From positions 1 through 15,625 of the forward strand of contig CANCSL010000029.1 in NCBI GenBank assembly GCA_947380835.1: 15,625 nt of DNA, in the 5' to 3' direction. Shown piece after piece: positions 1-8,054 of this stretch. Position numbers and translations under genes: made by a program. Position 1 is the first letter of the stretch. Each line of letters starts with the position of its first letter. The stretch comes from Actinomycetota bacterium. GTDB taxonomy: Bacteria; Actinomycetota; Actinomycetes; Nanopelagicales; Nanopelagicaceae. Under the pieces are notes generated by a model, which was not told the DNA's origin, did no database searches, and worked only from the letters and a program-made list of their open reading frames with translations.

Positions 1-812
1 GCCGATAACAAGGATTCGATAGCGCCTAAAAGTGCAATTTCAATTCCGGCGATTAACAGAACCGAAAATGAGAGATCGCGAAAATGCGGTGTTGCATAGG
101 CAAATATTTTCGAAGGCAAATTTCCAACACGAGAAACTTTCATCGAAAAAATTTGGCTCACGATTGTGGCGAAAACAATGGCGATAAAACTGGCCGGGAT
201 ATGTACCTTGATATGCAGGCGATGGGAAAGATGGGGATAAGAGAATTTCACGGCCAGCGTAAAGATCACCAAGGAAATTGCGCCCCAATGCAGACCGGCT
301 GAAAGCGCATGACGTGCAGTATCAATAGCCACCAACAAGGTGTGTGAGCCTTTGGCTTTTTGAAAATCTAAGGCGATAGGTACTTGTTGCAGTCCAATCA
401 CCATCGCAATGCCTAATGTGAAACCTTCCATGACTGGCCACGGCGTTTTATTGATGAGATTGCCGGCACGCAATAAACCTGCGGCAATGATGATGGCACC
501 GGCCACAATTCCTAAGGGAGCGAGTGAGGTGATTCCGTACTTGGCGACGATGGGAACAAGGACAACGGTCATGGCACCTGTTGGACCACTAACCTGAAAA
601 CGAGAGCCGCCAAATACAGCGGCAACTAACCCCGCGAATATGGCGGTAATGAGACCTGCTTGAGCGCCAGCACCAGTTGTGATGCCGAAGGCAAGAGCTA
701 AAGGAAGGGCAACGATTCCAACGGTAATTCCAGAGATGAGATCGCGGCGCCAGTTCTGCCTAAGCCCTGAATAATCCTGGGAGTTTGGAAGCAGATGCGA
801 GAGAGCCGACAT
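1..812 (-). CDS. SulP-family anion transporter, N-terminal part (runs off left edge)
   Basis: This is an inner-membrane transporter of the SulP/SLC26 family, which moves sulfate, bicarbonate or other anions. About 270 N-terminal residues are visible; the rest of the membrane domain and any STAS or carbonic-anhydrase-like C-terminus lie outside the window. After a short polar N-terminus, residue 24 onward (DLISGITVGIVALPLALAFG) is the typical first SulP helix. GGSRFQVSGPTGAM at about 68-81 is the conserved substrate-site segment, and several further hydrophobic helices follow. ATG at 812 is the start chosen. AAGGAG lies 15 bases upstream, which is long for a ribosome site. An in-frame ATG at 851 adds 13 residues and would leave only 22 bp to the divergent glycosyltransferase. 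The family call is firm; the substrate cannot be decided from the part seen. Confidence 0.88.
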   Translation of the reverse strand, partial: MSALSHLLPNSQDYSGLRQNWRRDLISGITVGIVALPLALAFGITTGAGAQAGLITAIFAGLVAAVFGGSRFQVSGPTGAMTVVLVPIVAKYGITSLAPLGIVAGAIIIAAGLLRAGNLINKTPWPVMEGFTLGIAMVIGLQQVPIALDFQKAKGSHTLLVAIDTARHALSAGLHWGAISLVIFTLAVKFSYPHLSHRLHIKVHIPASFIAIVFATIVSQIFSMKVSRVGNLPSKIFAYATPHFRDLSFSVLLIAGIEIALLGAIESLLS

Positions 813-861
813 GATGGTGGCACCGTACTCCTTGAACCTCACAACCTTCATCACATTTATG

Positions 862-867
862 TAGATT
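862..867 (+). promoter_or_regulatory. -10 box TAGATT of a probable leaderless promoter
   Basis: TAGATT fits the actinobacterial TANNNT -10 consensus. It ends six bases before the GTG start at 874, so transcription would begin at or next to the start codon. No Shine-Dalgarno sequence precedes this GTG, and a stop codon (TAG at 862) lies in frame just upstream, so no earlier start is possible. No convincing -35 is visible; TTGAAC at 832-837 is too far away. Confidence 0.5.
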
Positions 868-873
868 GACCCT

Positions 874-2157
874 GTGAATCCGACGCCAAAAACTTTGCAC
901 ATTGTCTTAAACGGGGTGGTTGAGGATTCGCGAGTCCTCAAATGCGCTTGGTCGCTGGGAAATGCCGGCTGGGAAGTCCTTGTGTGTGGTTCCACACCTC
1001 ATGCGCATGCCGATAGCCTCATGATTGGTTATGCCACAGTCACCCGATCGCCCATCAAGATAGTGGTCAAGCAACAGACGGCGCTGCGCGTGGCTCGCAA
1101 ACTCCGCTATTACAAGCGTCGTTTTGAAGAAGAATTCTTGCCCGAGAAGAAGCCGATGATTCCCAATTTACGTAAAGGTGTTTCTGAAATTCTGCCCCAA
1201 GCATTGGCTTTCAAGCCCGATGTTATTCACGCGCATGATTACACAGCGCTTCCTATCGCCGGTGCCGTCGCTGCGAAGTTGCGGGAAAAAGGTCTCAAAG
1301 TCGCCTTGGTATACGACGCCCACGAATATGTGCCCGGGGTCGCACACCTGCGAAAGCCATTGATGAAGCTCTACTCCGATTCCGAACGTACTTATTCCCA
1401 AAATGCCGATGCCATTCTTTCGGTCAGTGAAGGCATGTCAGATTTATTAGTGCCACATCTTCAGATTTCCACTCGTCCAGAGATCGTGGCAAATGATCCA
1501 CTGGTAGAAGGTCAACAAGTTTCACACCGGAATTTGCGTCACGATTGCAAAATTGATGATGATGTACCGCTGTTGGTGTACTCGGGAGCCGTGGCTCCCC
1601 AGCGCGGTATTGCTACGGCTTTGGCAGGTTTGCGCAAACTTCCAGGCGTCCATTTGGCGTTGATTGCCAATCCCACCAATCAAACAGTCCTCAATTTGCA
1701 AAGTGAGTTCAGCGACCTCAGCGATCGCTTCCACGTTCAGCCTTACGTACCCAATTCTGAACTCGTCTCCTACCTCAGTACCGCCGATATTGGATTGATT
1801 CCTATCCACCATCGGCTCAATCATGAAATTTCGTTGATCACCAAATTCGGTGAATATATGCAGGCGCTGCTTCCGATTATTGTCAGCGACGTCAAAACTA
1901 TGGCGGCTGAAGTTCGCAGATTAGGAAATGGTGAAGTTTTCGTAGCAGAAGATGTGGACGATTTTGTTCGCGCCACTGAAAGCGTGTTGGCAAATCCCAA
2001 GAAGTATCGATCTGTCTACACGCCAGAAATTTTGGCCGAGCGCAGTTGGGAACGCCAAGCCGAACACTTGTTATCGGTCTATAACCGCATTGCCGATGCC
2101 GCACCAGTTGCACGCGAACATCGACCCTTTATCTTGGGCGAGCCAGTCCGAATTTAA
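874..2157 (+). CDS. GT-B glycosyltransferase, family-4-like
   Basis: This is a 427-residue retaining-type glycosyltransferase, expected to act on the cytoplasmic face and transfer a sugar from a nucleotide donor during surface-glycan assembly. The N-terminal Rossmann half starts at TLHIVLNG (residues 7-14). It carries PDVIHAHD (115-122) and DAHE (148-151), both typical of GT4 acceptor domains. The C-terminal donor domain starts near PLLVYSGA (232-239) and holds the KFGEYMQALLPIIVSD segment (324-339), where E327 sits in the usual donor-binding E-x7-E region. The GTG start is the only workable one because of the in-frame stop at 862. The gene is convergent with the diacetamido-sugar operon, with one base between the stop codons, so it probably contributes to the same polymer. 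Donor and acceptor are not inferable. Confidence 0.85.
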   Translation: MNPTPKTLHIVLNGVVEDSRVLKCAWSLGNAGWEVLVCGSTPHAHADSLMIGYATVTRSPIKIVVKQQTALRVARKLRYYKRRFEEEFLPEKKPMIPNLRKGVSEILPQALAFKPDVIHAHDYTALPIAGAVAAKLREKGLKVALVYDAHEYVPGVAHLRKPLMKLYSDSERTYSQNADAILSVSEGMSDLLVPHLQISTRPEIVANDPLVEGQQVSHRNLRHDCKIDDDVPLLVYSGAVAPQRGIATALAGLRKLPGVHLALIANPTNQTVLNLQSEFSDLSDRFHVQPYVPNSELVSYLSTADIGLIPIHHRLNHEISLITKFGEYMQALLPIIVSDVKTMAAEVRRLGNGEVFVAEDVDDFVRATESVLANPKKYRSVYTPEILAERSWERQAEHLLSVYNRIADAAPVAREHRPFILGEPVRI

Positions 2158-2158
2158 T

Positions 2159-3451
2159 TTAAGCCGGGGCTCCGATGACGCGGAAGGCAACGCCTGCGAA
2201 GTTAGCTTTGTTCAATGAACGACGGCCATCGACAACAGCTGACACACCTGGGAAATCCTTTTCGGTTAACGTCTTATATTCGGCATGATCGGCTTGCAGG
2301 ATCATGCCATCGACCGTCGTGCCCAGTGAATAAGGAGTGAATCCCAACCGAATGATTTCAGCATCTGAATACATGGGATCGTGAACCAATACCGTCGCAC
2401 CTTGGGCTTTTAACGCTTCGACTGTTGGGAAGACACCAGAGAAGGCAGATTCTTTGACGCCGCCACGATAAGAAATTCCCAGAACGGCAACAACCTTTCC
2501 GCTCACCGAACCCAGTAGAGATGCCAATATCGAGACCGCATGAGCTGGCATACCCGCATTGGCTTCTCGTGCAGATCGAACGACTGTGGCTGCCGGATCG
2601 TTCCACAAATAAAAGCGGGGATAAATAGGAATGCAATGTCCACCAACGGCAATGCCAGGTTGGTGAATATGGCTATACGGCTGAGAGTTAGATGCAGCAA
2701 TTACTTTGGCGATATCAATATTTGCCGTCTCTGCGAAAATAGCGAATTGGTTGGCAAGAGCGATATTGACGTCGCGATAAGTGGTCTCGGCCAGCTTTGC
2801 CATTTCGCTGGCTTCGCAGGTGAGCAAGTCCCAAACGCCATTTGCTTGAGCTAGATCTGGTCGGTCATCGAAATCCAGAACGGCTTTGTAGAAATCGACG
2901 CCAGCGGCCGTGCTGGATTCATTGATGCCACCGACCAGCTTTGGATATTTACGTAAATCTGCAAAGACGCGACCTGTTAGGACGCGCTCGGGAGAGAAGA
3001 TGAGATGAAAGTCCACGCCGGCTTTAAGTCCAGAGCCAGCTTCAAGCGCTGGGGCGAAACGATTTCGGGTTGTTCCAACAGGAAGAGTGGTTTCGTAAGA
3101 AACTAAAGTTCCGGGCTTGAGTCCGGCAGCGATCTTTGCGGTGGCATCATCCATCCAACCAAAATCTGGAACACCATCGTTATCAACAAAGAGTGGAACG
3201 ACAACAACTACTGCATCAGCTTCGGCGACAGCAGCGGTGGTATCAGTGGTCGCGCGCAAATGCCCGCTGGGAACAACTTCGCGCAGGTAATCGGCTAGAT
3301 GAGCCTCGCCTGGAAATGGTTCAGTCGCAGCATTCACTAAATCAACAGTCTGTTGGTTGACGTCGCAGCCAATGACATGGTGACCTTTTTTAGCGAATTG
3401 AACTGCAAGGGGCAAACCGATTTTTCCTAGAGCAACGACGGCGATCTTCAT
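2159..3451 (-). CDS. wbpA: UDP-N-acetyl sugar 6-dehydrogenase (WbpA/WecC-like)
   Basis: This 430-aa protein belongs to the UDP-glucose/GDP-mannose dehydrogenase family, which oxidises C6 of a nucleotide sugar to the uronic acid in two NAD+-dependent steps. The N-terminal Rossmann fold starts MKIAVVALGKIG. The conserved family blocks are YETTLPVGTT (119-128), FSPER (152-156) and EASEMAKLAETTYRDVNIA (213-231). The catalytic cysteine is C273, in VGGHCIPIYP. Closest in character are the UDP-GlcNAc, UDP-ManNAc or UDP-GlcNAc3NAc dehydrogenases rather than the UDP-glucose enzyme, and the three genes upstream support a diacetamido-sugar product. One oddity is that the first glycine of the usual GxGxxG is alanine (A7-L-G-K-I-G12). 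The start overlaps the upstream gene by four bases (ATGA), so translation is probably coupled. It is the last gene of the operon. The symbol reflects pathway role, not proven orthology. Confidence 0.85.
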   Translation of the reverse strand: MKIAVVALGKIGLPLAVQFAKKGHHVIGCDVNQQTVDLVNAATEPFPGEAHLADYLREVVPSGHLRATTDTTAAVAEADAVVVVVPLFVDNDGVPDFGWMDDATAKIAAGLKPGTLVSYETTLPVGTTRNRFAPALEAGSGLKAGVDFHLIFSPERVLTGRVFADLRKYPKLVGGINESSTAAGVDFYKAVLDFDDRPDLAQANGVWDLLTCEASEMAKLAETTYRDVNIALANQFAIFAETANIDIAKVIAASNSQPYSHIHQPGIAVGGHCIPIYPRFYLWNDPAATVVRSAREANAGMPAHAVSILASLLGSVSGKVVAVLGISYRGGVKESAFSGVFPTVEALKAQGATVLVHDPMYSDAEIIRLGFTPYSLGTTVDGMILQADHAEYKTLTEKDFPGVSAVVDGRRSLNKANFAGVAFRVIGAPA

Positions 3452-4449
3452 AGCGAGATAACTTCCTTACGTTTAGCGCTTTCCAACATTGCCTCGGCAA
3501 CGGCAACAGTGGCTAATCCTTGTTCCATGGTGACAATCTTTTCGGTGGCGCCGGGCAAGCCTAAGACGGCGTCACGGAAGGCTTCGTGTTCGGTGCGTAG
3601 CGGTTCTGGTTTAGAAATGGCATAGCGAACCACATCGCCTTCGCTAACACCGCGGAAGGCTGCGACTGAATCCCATTCGGTTGCAACAGATGCGTTGGCG
3701 TAGAAGGTGAGGTCGGCAGTCAAGGTATCGGCGACCAAAGTGCCGCGCTCGCCAGTGACCATCGTGAGCCGCTCTTTAAAGGGGGTCAACCAGTTCACGA
3801 GGTGGTTAGTAATAATTCCATTGCTCAGTTGGCCGACAGCGGCAACCATATCTTCATGCGCGCGTCCAGATTTATGAGCAGTCTGCGCTGAAACGCTCAC
3901 GAAGGAGGCGCGGGAAACCCAAGCAGTGAGATCGATATCGTGCGTTGCTAAATCTTTGACGACGCCGACATCGGCAATACGTGCAGGAAAGGGACCTTGG
4001 CGGCGCGTGATGATCTGGTAGACCTCGCCCAAATCTCCGGCATCTAACTTCTTGCGCAGGGTTTGCAGCGCAGGGTTGTATCGCTCGATATGTCCGACGG
4101 CACCAACAAGACCACGTGATGCAAAAGCTTCGGTGATGCGCTTGGCAGCAGGAGTATCAACAGCGAGAGGTTTCTCAATTAACGCGTGAATGCCTGCCTC
4201 GGCCAGTGCCAACGCAAGTTCTTCGTGGAATGCGGTAGGAGCTGCGACCATCGCATAGTCGACGCCAACCTTTATGAGTTCTTGAACGCTAGCCAGAACT
4301 GGTCGGCCACCGGCGACTCCGTGTGGATCGCCCATTGGGTCGGAGACTGCAACGAGTTCGACACCATCTAATGAACCAAGGACGCGAGCGTGGTGGCGTC
4401 CCATCATGCCTAGGCCAACGAGTCCGGCGCGAAGTTTCTTTTCGGCCAT
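3448..4449 (-). CDS. wbpB: Gfo/Idh/MocA oxidoreductase, probable UDP-GlcNAc(A) 3-dehydrogenase (WbpB-like)
   Basis: This NAD(P)-dependent oxidoreductase (333 aa from this start) is expected to oxidise C3 of UDP-GlcNAc or its uronate to the 3-keto sugar used by the next enzyme. It shows the GLGMMG dinucleotide motif (12-17), the family EKP signature (92-94), VGHIERYNPA (118-127) and KDLATHDIDL (165-174), where H170 is the likely catalytic histidine. VGHIERYNPA recalls the archaeal UDP-GlcNAc 3-dehydrogenases as well as WbpB/WlbA. The start is uncertain. ATG at 4449 gives the usual compact N-terminus and follows the aminotransferase stop by one base. ATG at 4473 would add eight residues and overlap that gene by 23 bases. 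Neither has a clear ribosome site. The function is inferred mainly from the four-enzyme cassette. Confidence 0.82.
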   Translation of the reverse strand: MAEKKLRAGLVGLGMMGRHHARVLGSLDGVELVAVSDPMGDPHGVAGGRPVLASVQELIKVGVDYAMVAAPTAFHEELALALAEAGIHALIEKPLAVDTPAAKRITEAFASRGLVGAVGHIERYNPALQTLRKKLDAGDLGEVYQIITRRQGPFPARIADVGVVKDLATHDIDLTAWVSRASFVSVSAQTAHKSGRAHEDMVAAVGQLSNGIITNHLVNWLTPFKERLTMVTGERGTLVADTLTADLTFYANASVATEWDSVAAFRGVSEGDVVRYAISKPEPLRTEHEAFRDAVLGLPGATEKIVTMEQGLATVAVAEAMLESAKRKEVISL

Positions 4450-4450
4450 G

Positions 4451-5533
4451 TTAGAGACTGGCCGCAACGTCATTGACGGCAGAGACGATAGTTTCTAGAT
4501 CTGCTTGAGTGAGCGATGGATGAACTGGCAATGAGACGCATTCTTTCGCCAAGAGCTCAGTCTCAGGTAGATCCAAGGTGAGATTGAAAGAAGGCAAGCG
4601 ATGAATAGGTGTTGGGTAATAAACGCCAGAGCCAACGCCCTTAGCGGTAAGTCCGGCCATAAATGCATCGCGCTTTTCTGCCGAACCACCAGGGATGCGG
4701 ATTGTGTATTGGTGGTACGAGTGAGTTGAACCTGGCGTTAGGTACGGTGTTACGACGCCTTGCAAATTCTTATTCAAGAACTCGGCATTGGCCTGGCGTG
4801 TTGAGGTCCAGCCTGGAAGCTTGCGCAATTGCACGCGACCGATGGCAGCATGAATATCAGTCATGCGAGTGTTAAACCCAATGATCTCGTTCTTGTAGCG
4901 AATCTCTTGACCTTGGTTGCGCAGTAAACGAAGTGTGCGTGCGACTTCGGCATCATCAGTAACAACCATGCCACCTTCACCAGCGGTCATATTCTTGGTG
5001 GGGTAGAAGGAGAAGGAAGCAACAACCCCAAATTCGCCGGCGTTACGACCATTGAGTGAAGCTAAGTGGCCTTGGGCAGCATCTTCAATAATTTTGACGC
5101 CGTATTTGGACGAGATCTCATCAAAGCGATCCATCGCAGCAATGTGTCCATACAAGTGCACCGGCATGATTGCTGTTGTCTTCTTGGTAATCAAAGATTC
5201 AACATGATCAGGATCCAAGTTAAAAGTGCGTGGATCGATATCAGCGAAAATTGGGGTGGCGCCGGCGAGTGCAACTGAGTTGGCAGTCGCTGCAAAAGAG
5301 AAAGAAGGAACAATCACTTCATCGCCAGGTTTGATACCGGCTGCAATAAAGCCAAGGTGCAATGCGGAGGTTCCGGAGTTCATGGCAACGCAGTGACGTC
5401 CACCAACGTGAGCCGAGAATTCCTCTTCAAATGCTGCAACCTCTGGGCCTTGGGCCAACATTCCCGATCGGAGAACTCGATCTACTGCTTCGCGCTCTTC
5501 ATCGCCAATAATCGGTTTAGCGGCTGGAATCAT
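4451..5533 (-). CDS. wbpE: DegT/DnrJ/EryC1 PLP aminotransferase (WbpE-like)
   Basis: This 360-aa sugar aminotransferase of fold type I should transfer an amino group, usually from glutamate, to the 3-keto nucleotide sugar. The features are those of the family. NSGTSAL (52-58) binds the PLP phosphate, EDAAQ (150-154) contributes D151 for the pyridine nitrogen, and K180 in FYPTKNMTAGEGG is the PLP Schiff-base lysine. The length is normal. Its ATG shares its A with the TAA stop of the acetyltransferase gene (TAATG), a classic translational coupling. It lies between the acetyltransferase and the 3-dehydrogenase, the order expected for diacetamido-uronate pathways. A different 3- or 4-amino sugar remains possible on sequence alone. 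Confidence 0.88.
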   Translation of the reverse strand: MIPAAKPIIGDEEREAVDRVLRSGMLAQGPEVAAFEEEFSAHVGGRHCVAMNSGTSALHLGFIAAGIKPGDEVIVPSFSFAATANSVALAGATPIFADIDPRTFNLDPDHVESLITKKTTAIMPVHLYGHIAAMDRFDEISSKYGVKIIEDAAQGHLASLNGRNAGEFGVVASFSFYPTKNMTAGEGGMVVTDDAEVARTLRLLRNQGQEIRYKNEIIGFNTRMTDIHAAIGRVQLRKLPGWTSTRQANAEFLNKNLQGVVTPYLTPGSTHSYHQYTIRIPGGSAEKRDAFMAGLTAKGVGSGVYYPTPIHRLPSFNLTLDLPETELLAKECVSLPVHPSLTQADLETIVSAVNDVAASL

Positions 5534-6144
5534 TATTGATCACTCTCTTCGACTAGGTGGTCTGGTGAAATTTCGACGTAAATAGAATGCGTGATGGGGC
5601 ATTCAAATTTTGAATTACCGATATCGGTTAATGGGACTCCGGATTTTCCTACCCAACGAATGCGCTTAGCCGGTACGCCAGCGACGAGAGCGAATTCCGG
5701 GACATCTTTGGTAACGACCGCCCCTGCGGCGACCAACGCCCAGGCCCCGATCTTGACCGGCGCAATACATACAGCGCGAGCGCCAATGCTGGCACCGTCG
5801 CCAATCTGCACACCGACGGCATGCCAATCGCTGGCCGATTTCAAAGTGCCATCGGGATTAACCGATCGCGGATATTCGTCATTGGTGAGCACGGCAGCAG
5901 GGCCGATAAAGACACCGTTGCCCAAAATCGCCGGCTCGTAAACCAGCGCGTAATTTTGAACTTTGCAGTTGTCGCCTAATTTTGCGCCAGAGCCAATGTA
6001 GGCACCGCGGCCAATAATGCAGTTCTTGCCGAGGACGGCCTGATCGCGAACCTGCGAGAGGTGCCAGATCGAAGAACCTTCGCCGATGACGGCGGTGGGG
6101 TCAACATCTGCTGTTGGGGCGATGCGCACGGGACCTGAGGACAC
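5533..6144 (-). CDS. wbpD: Hexapeptide-repeat N-acetyltransferase (WbpD/WlbB-like)
   Basis: This is a left-handed beta-helix acetyltransferase of 203 aa, expected to acetylate the 3-amino group of the nucleotide sugar with acetyl-CoA. Hexapeptide-type repeats ([IVL]GxGxx) run from about residue 18 to 150. The segment GVFIGPAAVLTNDEYPR (77-93) is characteristic of the WbpD/WlbB group of UDP-2-acetamido-3-amino sugar N-acetyltransferases. GVPAKRIRWVG (156-166) is the usual end of the helix. The start is GTG, preceded by AAGGTAGG eight bases upstream. The 38 bp before the gene contain a small inverted repeat (GAGGC/GCCTC at 6161-6177) that could affect translation, but the gene is most simply part of the operon. 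Confidence 0.87.
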   Translation of the reverse strand: MSSGPVRIAPTADVDPTAVIGEGSSIWHLSQVRDQAVLGKNCIIGRGAYIGSGAKLGDNCKVQNYALVYEPAILGNGVFIGPAAVLTNDEYPRSVNPDGTLKSASDWHAVGVQIGDGASIGARAVCIAPVKIGAWALVAAGAVVTKDVPEFALVAGVPAKRIRWVGKSGVPLTDIGNSKFECPITHSIYVEISPDHLVEESDQ

Positions 6145-6182
6145 CGCGCAAGCCTACCTTGAGGCGAGTAAGGCCTCTTTAT

Positions 6183-7259
6183 TCAGGCGCGCAATAACCG
6201 TGTGACGGCGCTCGCGAAGGCTTGATATTCGCTGGCGCCATCGAAGTTCTTCTCGGCCCATGCCGAGGCATTTTCACGAATCTGATCCAATTCGGCTGGG
6301 TTATGTAGCCAACGCTGAAGCAACTGCGCCGCATCCGTGGCGGTATCAGCACATGAGCCTGCTTGGCTTTCTGCCAATAACGCTTTACTCCGAGGCAGCG
6401 AGGTAGAGATGGTGGCTAGCCCCACGGCCATGTATTCATACAACTTGCTGGGTATAGCAGCGGTAAAGGCGGGGGTGGGTTCTAGCAATGAGAGCCCAAC
6501 CCAGGCGCCTTCGGCAATCGCCCACGAAGTAGCCGGCGCTAATTTCCCATGAAAGCTCACGCGGCTGGCGGCCGGGCTAGTGGCCTGCCAGTCCTTAACG
6601 AATTCAGCATCTAGCGGGGCAATTCGGCCAACGATATCAAAGATCCATTCCGGGCTGAGTTCGGCGATCTCCAAGATCATGCGCAATCCGCGGGAAGTGC
6701 GTACATCGCCGATGTAAATGGCTCGTGGTTGGGTATCTCGAGATCCGCTTGGGGTCAAGAGCGAGAGATCGGGCAAATTACGGATAACGAGGCGCTCGCG
6801 CGCATCGAAGGGTGGCACCTGGGTATCAGCAACGGTGGTGAGATCGCTTTGCGCTGCTGCCGACGTCGCCATTGTGGCCACAATCTTCGCTAGTTTTCCC
6901 ATCAACCCCCTTGCCCACACCCGATCGCGCAAGAGCTCTACATAATCTTCGTGAACGTCAGCGACGATCTTTTTTCTACGAAGCGCTGCAATTATTTTGG
7001 TGGTTACTAAAAGATCCGGAGCCACGACAATGATTACTTTTCCCTTGGCAACGAAGGGCAAGTACATATCTCGAATGATGCGATCGACAAATCCCAGACC
7101 GCCCGGAGCCTTGCGAAAAATTGCACCTACAGGCGCGTCAGCTGAATTTCCTAAAGCCCGAATTTCTAGAGAGAGCCCGTTGCGAAGCAGGGCACCAGAG
7201 AGTCGATGTAAACGGGCATCAGTGACGTTATCGGCCGATGAGATCAGCGAAACATCCAT
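6183..7259 (-). CDS. GT-B glycosyltransferase within the polysaccharide operon
   Basis: This 358-aa protein has the two-domain GT-B layout of family 4 glycosyltransferases. The N-terminal half includes KVIIVVAPDLLVTT (74-87) and DVHEDY (101-106), the counterpart of the DxHE motif in the 874-2157 protein. The C-terminal half includes RAIYIGDVRTSRG (179-191) and SKLYEYMAVGLATI (271-284), where E275 is in the donor-binding E-x7-E region. It probably adds a sugar, perhaps the diacetamido-uronate made by the downstream enzymes, to a lipid-linked glycan at the inner membrane face. The ATG follows the ATPase stop by two bases, with a GAGG ribosome site overlapping the end of that gene. Specificity cannot be read from the sequence. 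Confidence 0.82.
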   Translation of the reverse strand: MDVSLISSADNVTDARLHRLSGALLRNGLSLEIRALGNSADAPVGAIFRKAPGGLGFVDRIIRDMYLPFVAKGKVIIVVAPDLLVTTKIIAALRRKKIVADVHEDYVELLRDRVWARGLMGKLAKIVATMATSAAAQSDLTTVADTQVPPFDARERLVIRNLPDLSLLTPSGSRDTQPRAIYIGDVRTSRGLRMILEIAELSPEWIFDIVGRIAPLDAEFVKDWQATSPAASRVSFHGKLAPATSWAIAEGAWVGLSLLEPTPAFTAAIPSKLYEYMAVGLATISTSLPRSKALLAESQAGSCADTATDAAQLLQRWLHNPAELDQIRENASAWAEKNFDGASEYQAFASAVTRLLRA

Positions 7260-7261
7260 GG

Positions 7262-8041
7262 TTACATATCCTCGAGGTTAGAAGGCAACGTACCAACATC
7301 CAAAAACTTTAGATATTGATCAACGATGGCTTCTGGCTTTCCTTTCGCCAACATATTTCCTTTGTGCATCCAGATAGCCGAATCACATAAGTCATTAACA
7401 GTTTGCAGTGCGTGCGAGACGATAACAATGGTGCGAGCTTCAGCACAGAGTTCGCGCATGCGATTGAAAGACTTCTCTTTGAAGGAAGCATCGCCTGCAG
7501 ATAAGGCCTCATCCAATAACAAAATATCGGGAGTCATATTTACTGCAACCGAGAAGGCAACGCGGCCATACATTCCAGAGGAATACGTGCGCACTGGCAT
7601 ATCGATAAAACCATCGGGGAGAGCAGCAAAATCAGCGATTTCTTCAGTCTTTTCTTCGATTTCAGCACGAGTCATGCCCGAAGCCAAACCGCCCAAGATA
7701 ATGTTGTCGCGACCAGAGAGTGCAGGGTTAAAGCCAACTCCAAGAGCGAGCAAAGTAGAAATTTTCCCATTTACAGTGATCTGACCTTCAGTTGGAGGCA
7801 AGATTCCTGCAATTGCGCGCATAAGTGTGGATTTACCGGCACCGTTGGCACCAACAATTCCCAAGACCGAACCGTGTGGCACATCAAGGGTCAAGTGCTT
7901 TACTGCTTCAACAATTCGAGTACGAACTTTTTCGCCCTTGCTAGCGCGCATGACGGCGTTCTTTAAGGTCTTCTTGGTATCAATGTTGATCTTGTATTTG
8001 ATGGAAAGGTCTTCGATGCGGATTGCGAGTTCTTCCGGCAT
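7262..8041 (-). CDS. ABC exporter ATPase for surface polysaccharide (Wzt/TagH-like)
   Basis: This is the nucleotide-binding subunit of an ABC-2 exporter for O-antigen- or teichoic-acid-like glycans, working with the permease encoded just upstream. Visible motifs (numbered from this start) are Walker A GANGAGKST (64-72), signature YSSGM (153-157), Walker B ILLLDEA (173-179) and the switch histidine H210. The 259-residue length means it stops shortly after the ATPase domain. It lacks the C-terminal carbohydrate-binding domain found in some Wzt proteins, as in RfbE- or TagH-core types. The start needs care. ATG at 8041 follows the permease stop by 13 bases with only a weak GAAAG. A TTG at 8071 has AAGGGAG seven bases upstream, would add ten residues and would overlap the permease gene by 17 bases. 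Confidence 0.9.
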   Translation of the reverse strand: MPEELAIRIEDLSIKYKINIDTKKTLKNAVMRASKGEKVRTRIVEAVKHLTLDVPHGSVLGIVGANGAGKSTLMRAIAGILPPTEGQITVNGKISTLLALGVGFNPALSGRDNIILGGLASGMTRAEIEEKTEEIADFAALPDGFIDMPVRTYSSGMYGRVAFSVAVNMTPDILLLDEALSAGDASFKEKSFNRMRELCAEARTIVIVSHALQTVNDLCDSAIWMHKGNMLAKGKPEAIVDQYLKFLDVGTLPSNLEDM

Positions 8042-8054
8042 CGGACTTTCGTTA

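Noticed and set aside
6161..6177. GAGGC/GCCTC hairpin between the glycosyltransferase and acetyltransferase genes as an internal terminator
   Set aside because: A 5-bp stem at the operon interior, with T residues only on the opposite-strand side; not convincing as a terminator for the operon.
7326..7784. 152-codon plus-strand open frame within the ABC ATPase gene
   Set aside because: The minus-strand frame contains intact Walker A, signature and Walker B motifs; the plus-strand frame is a shadow.
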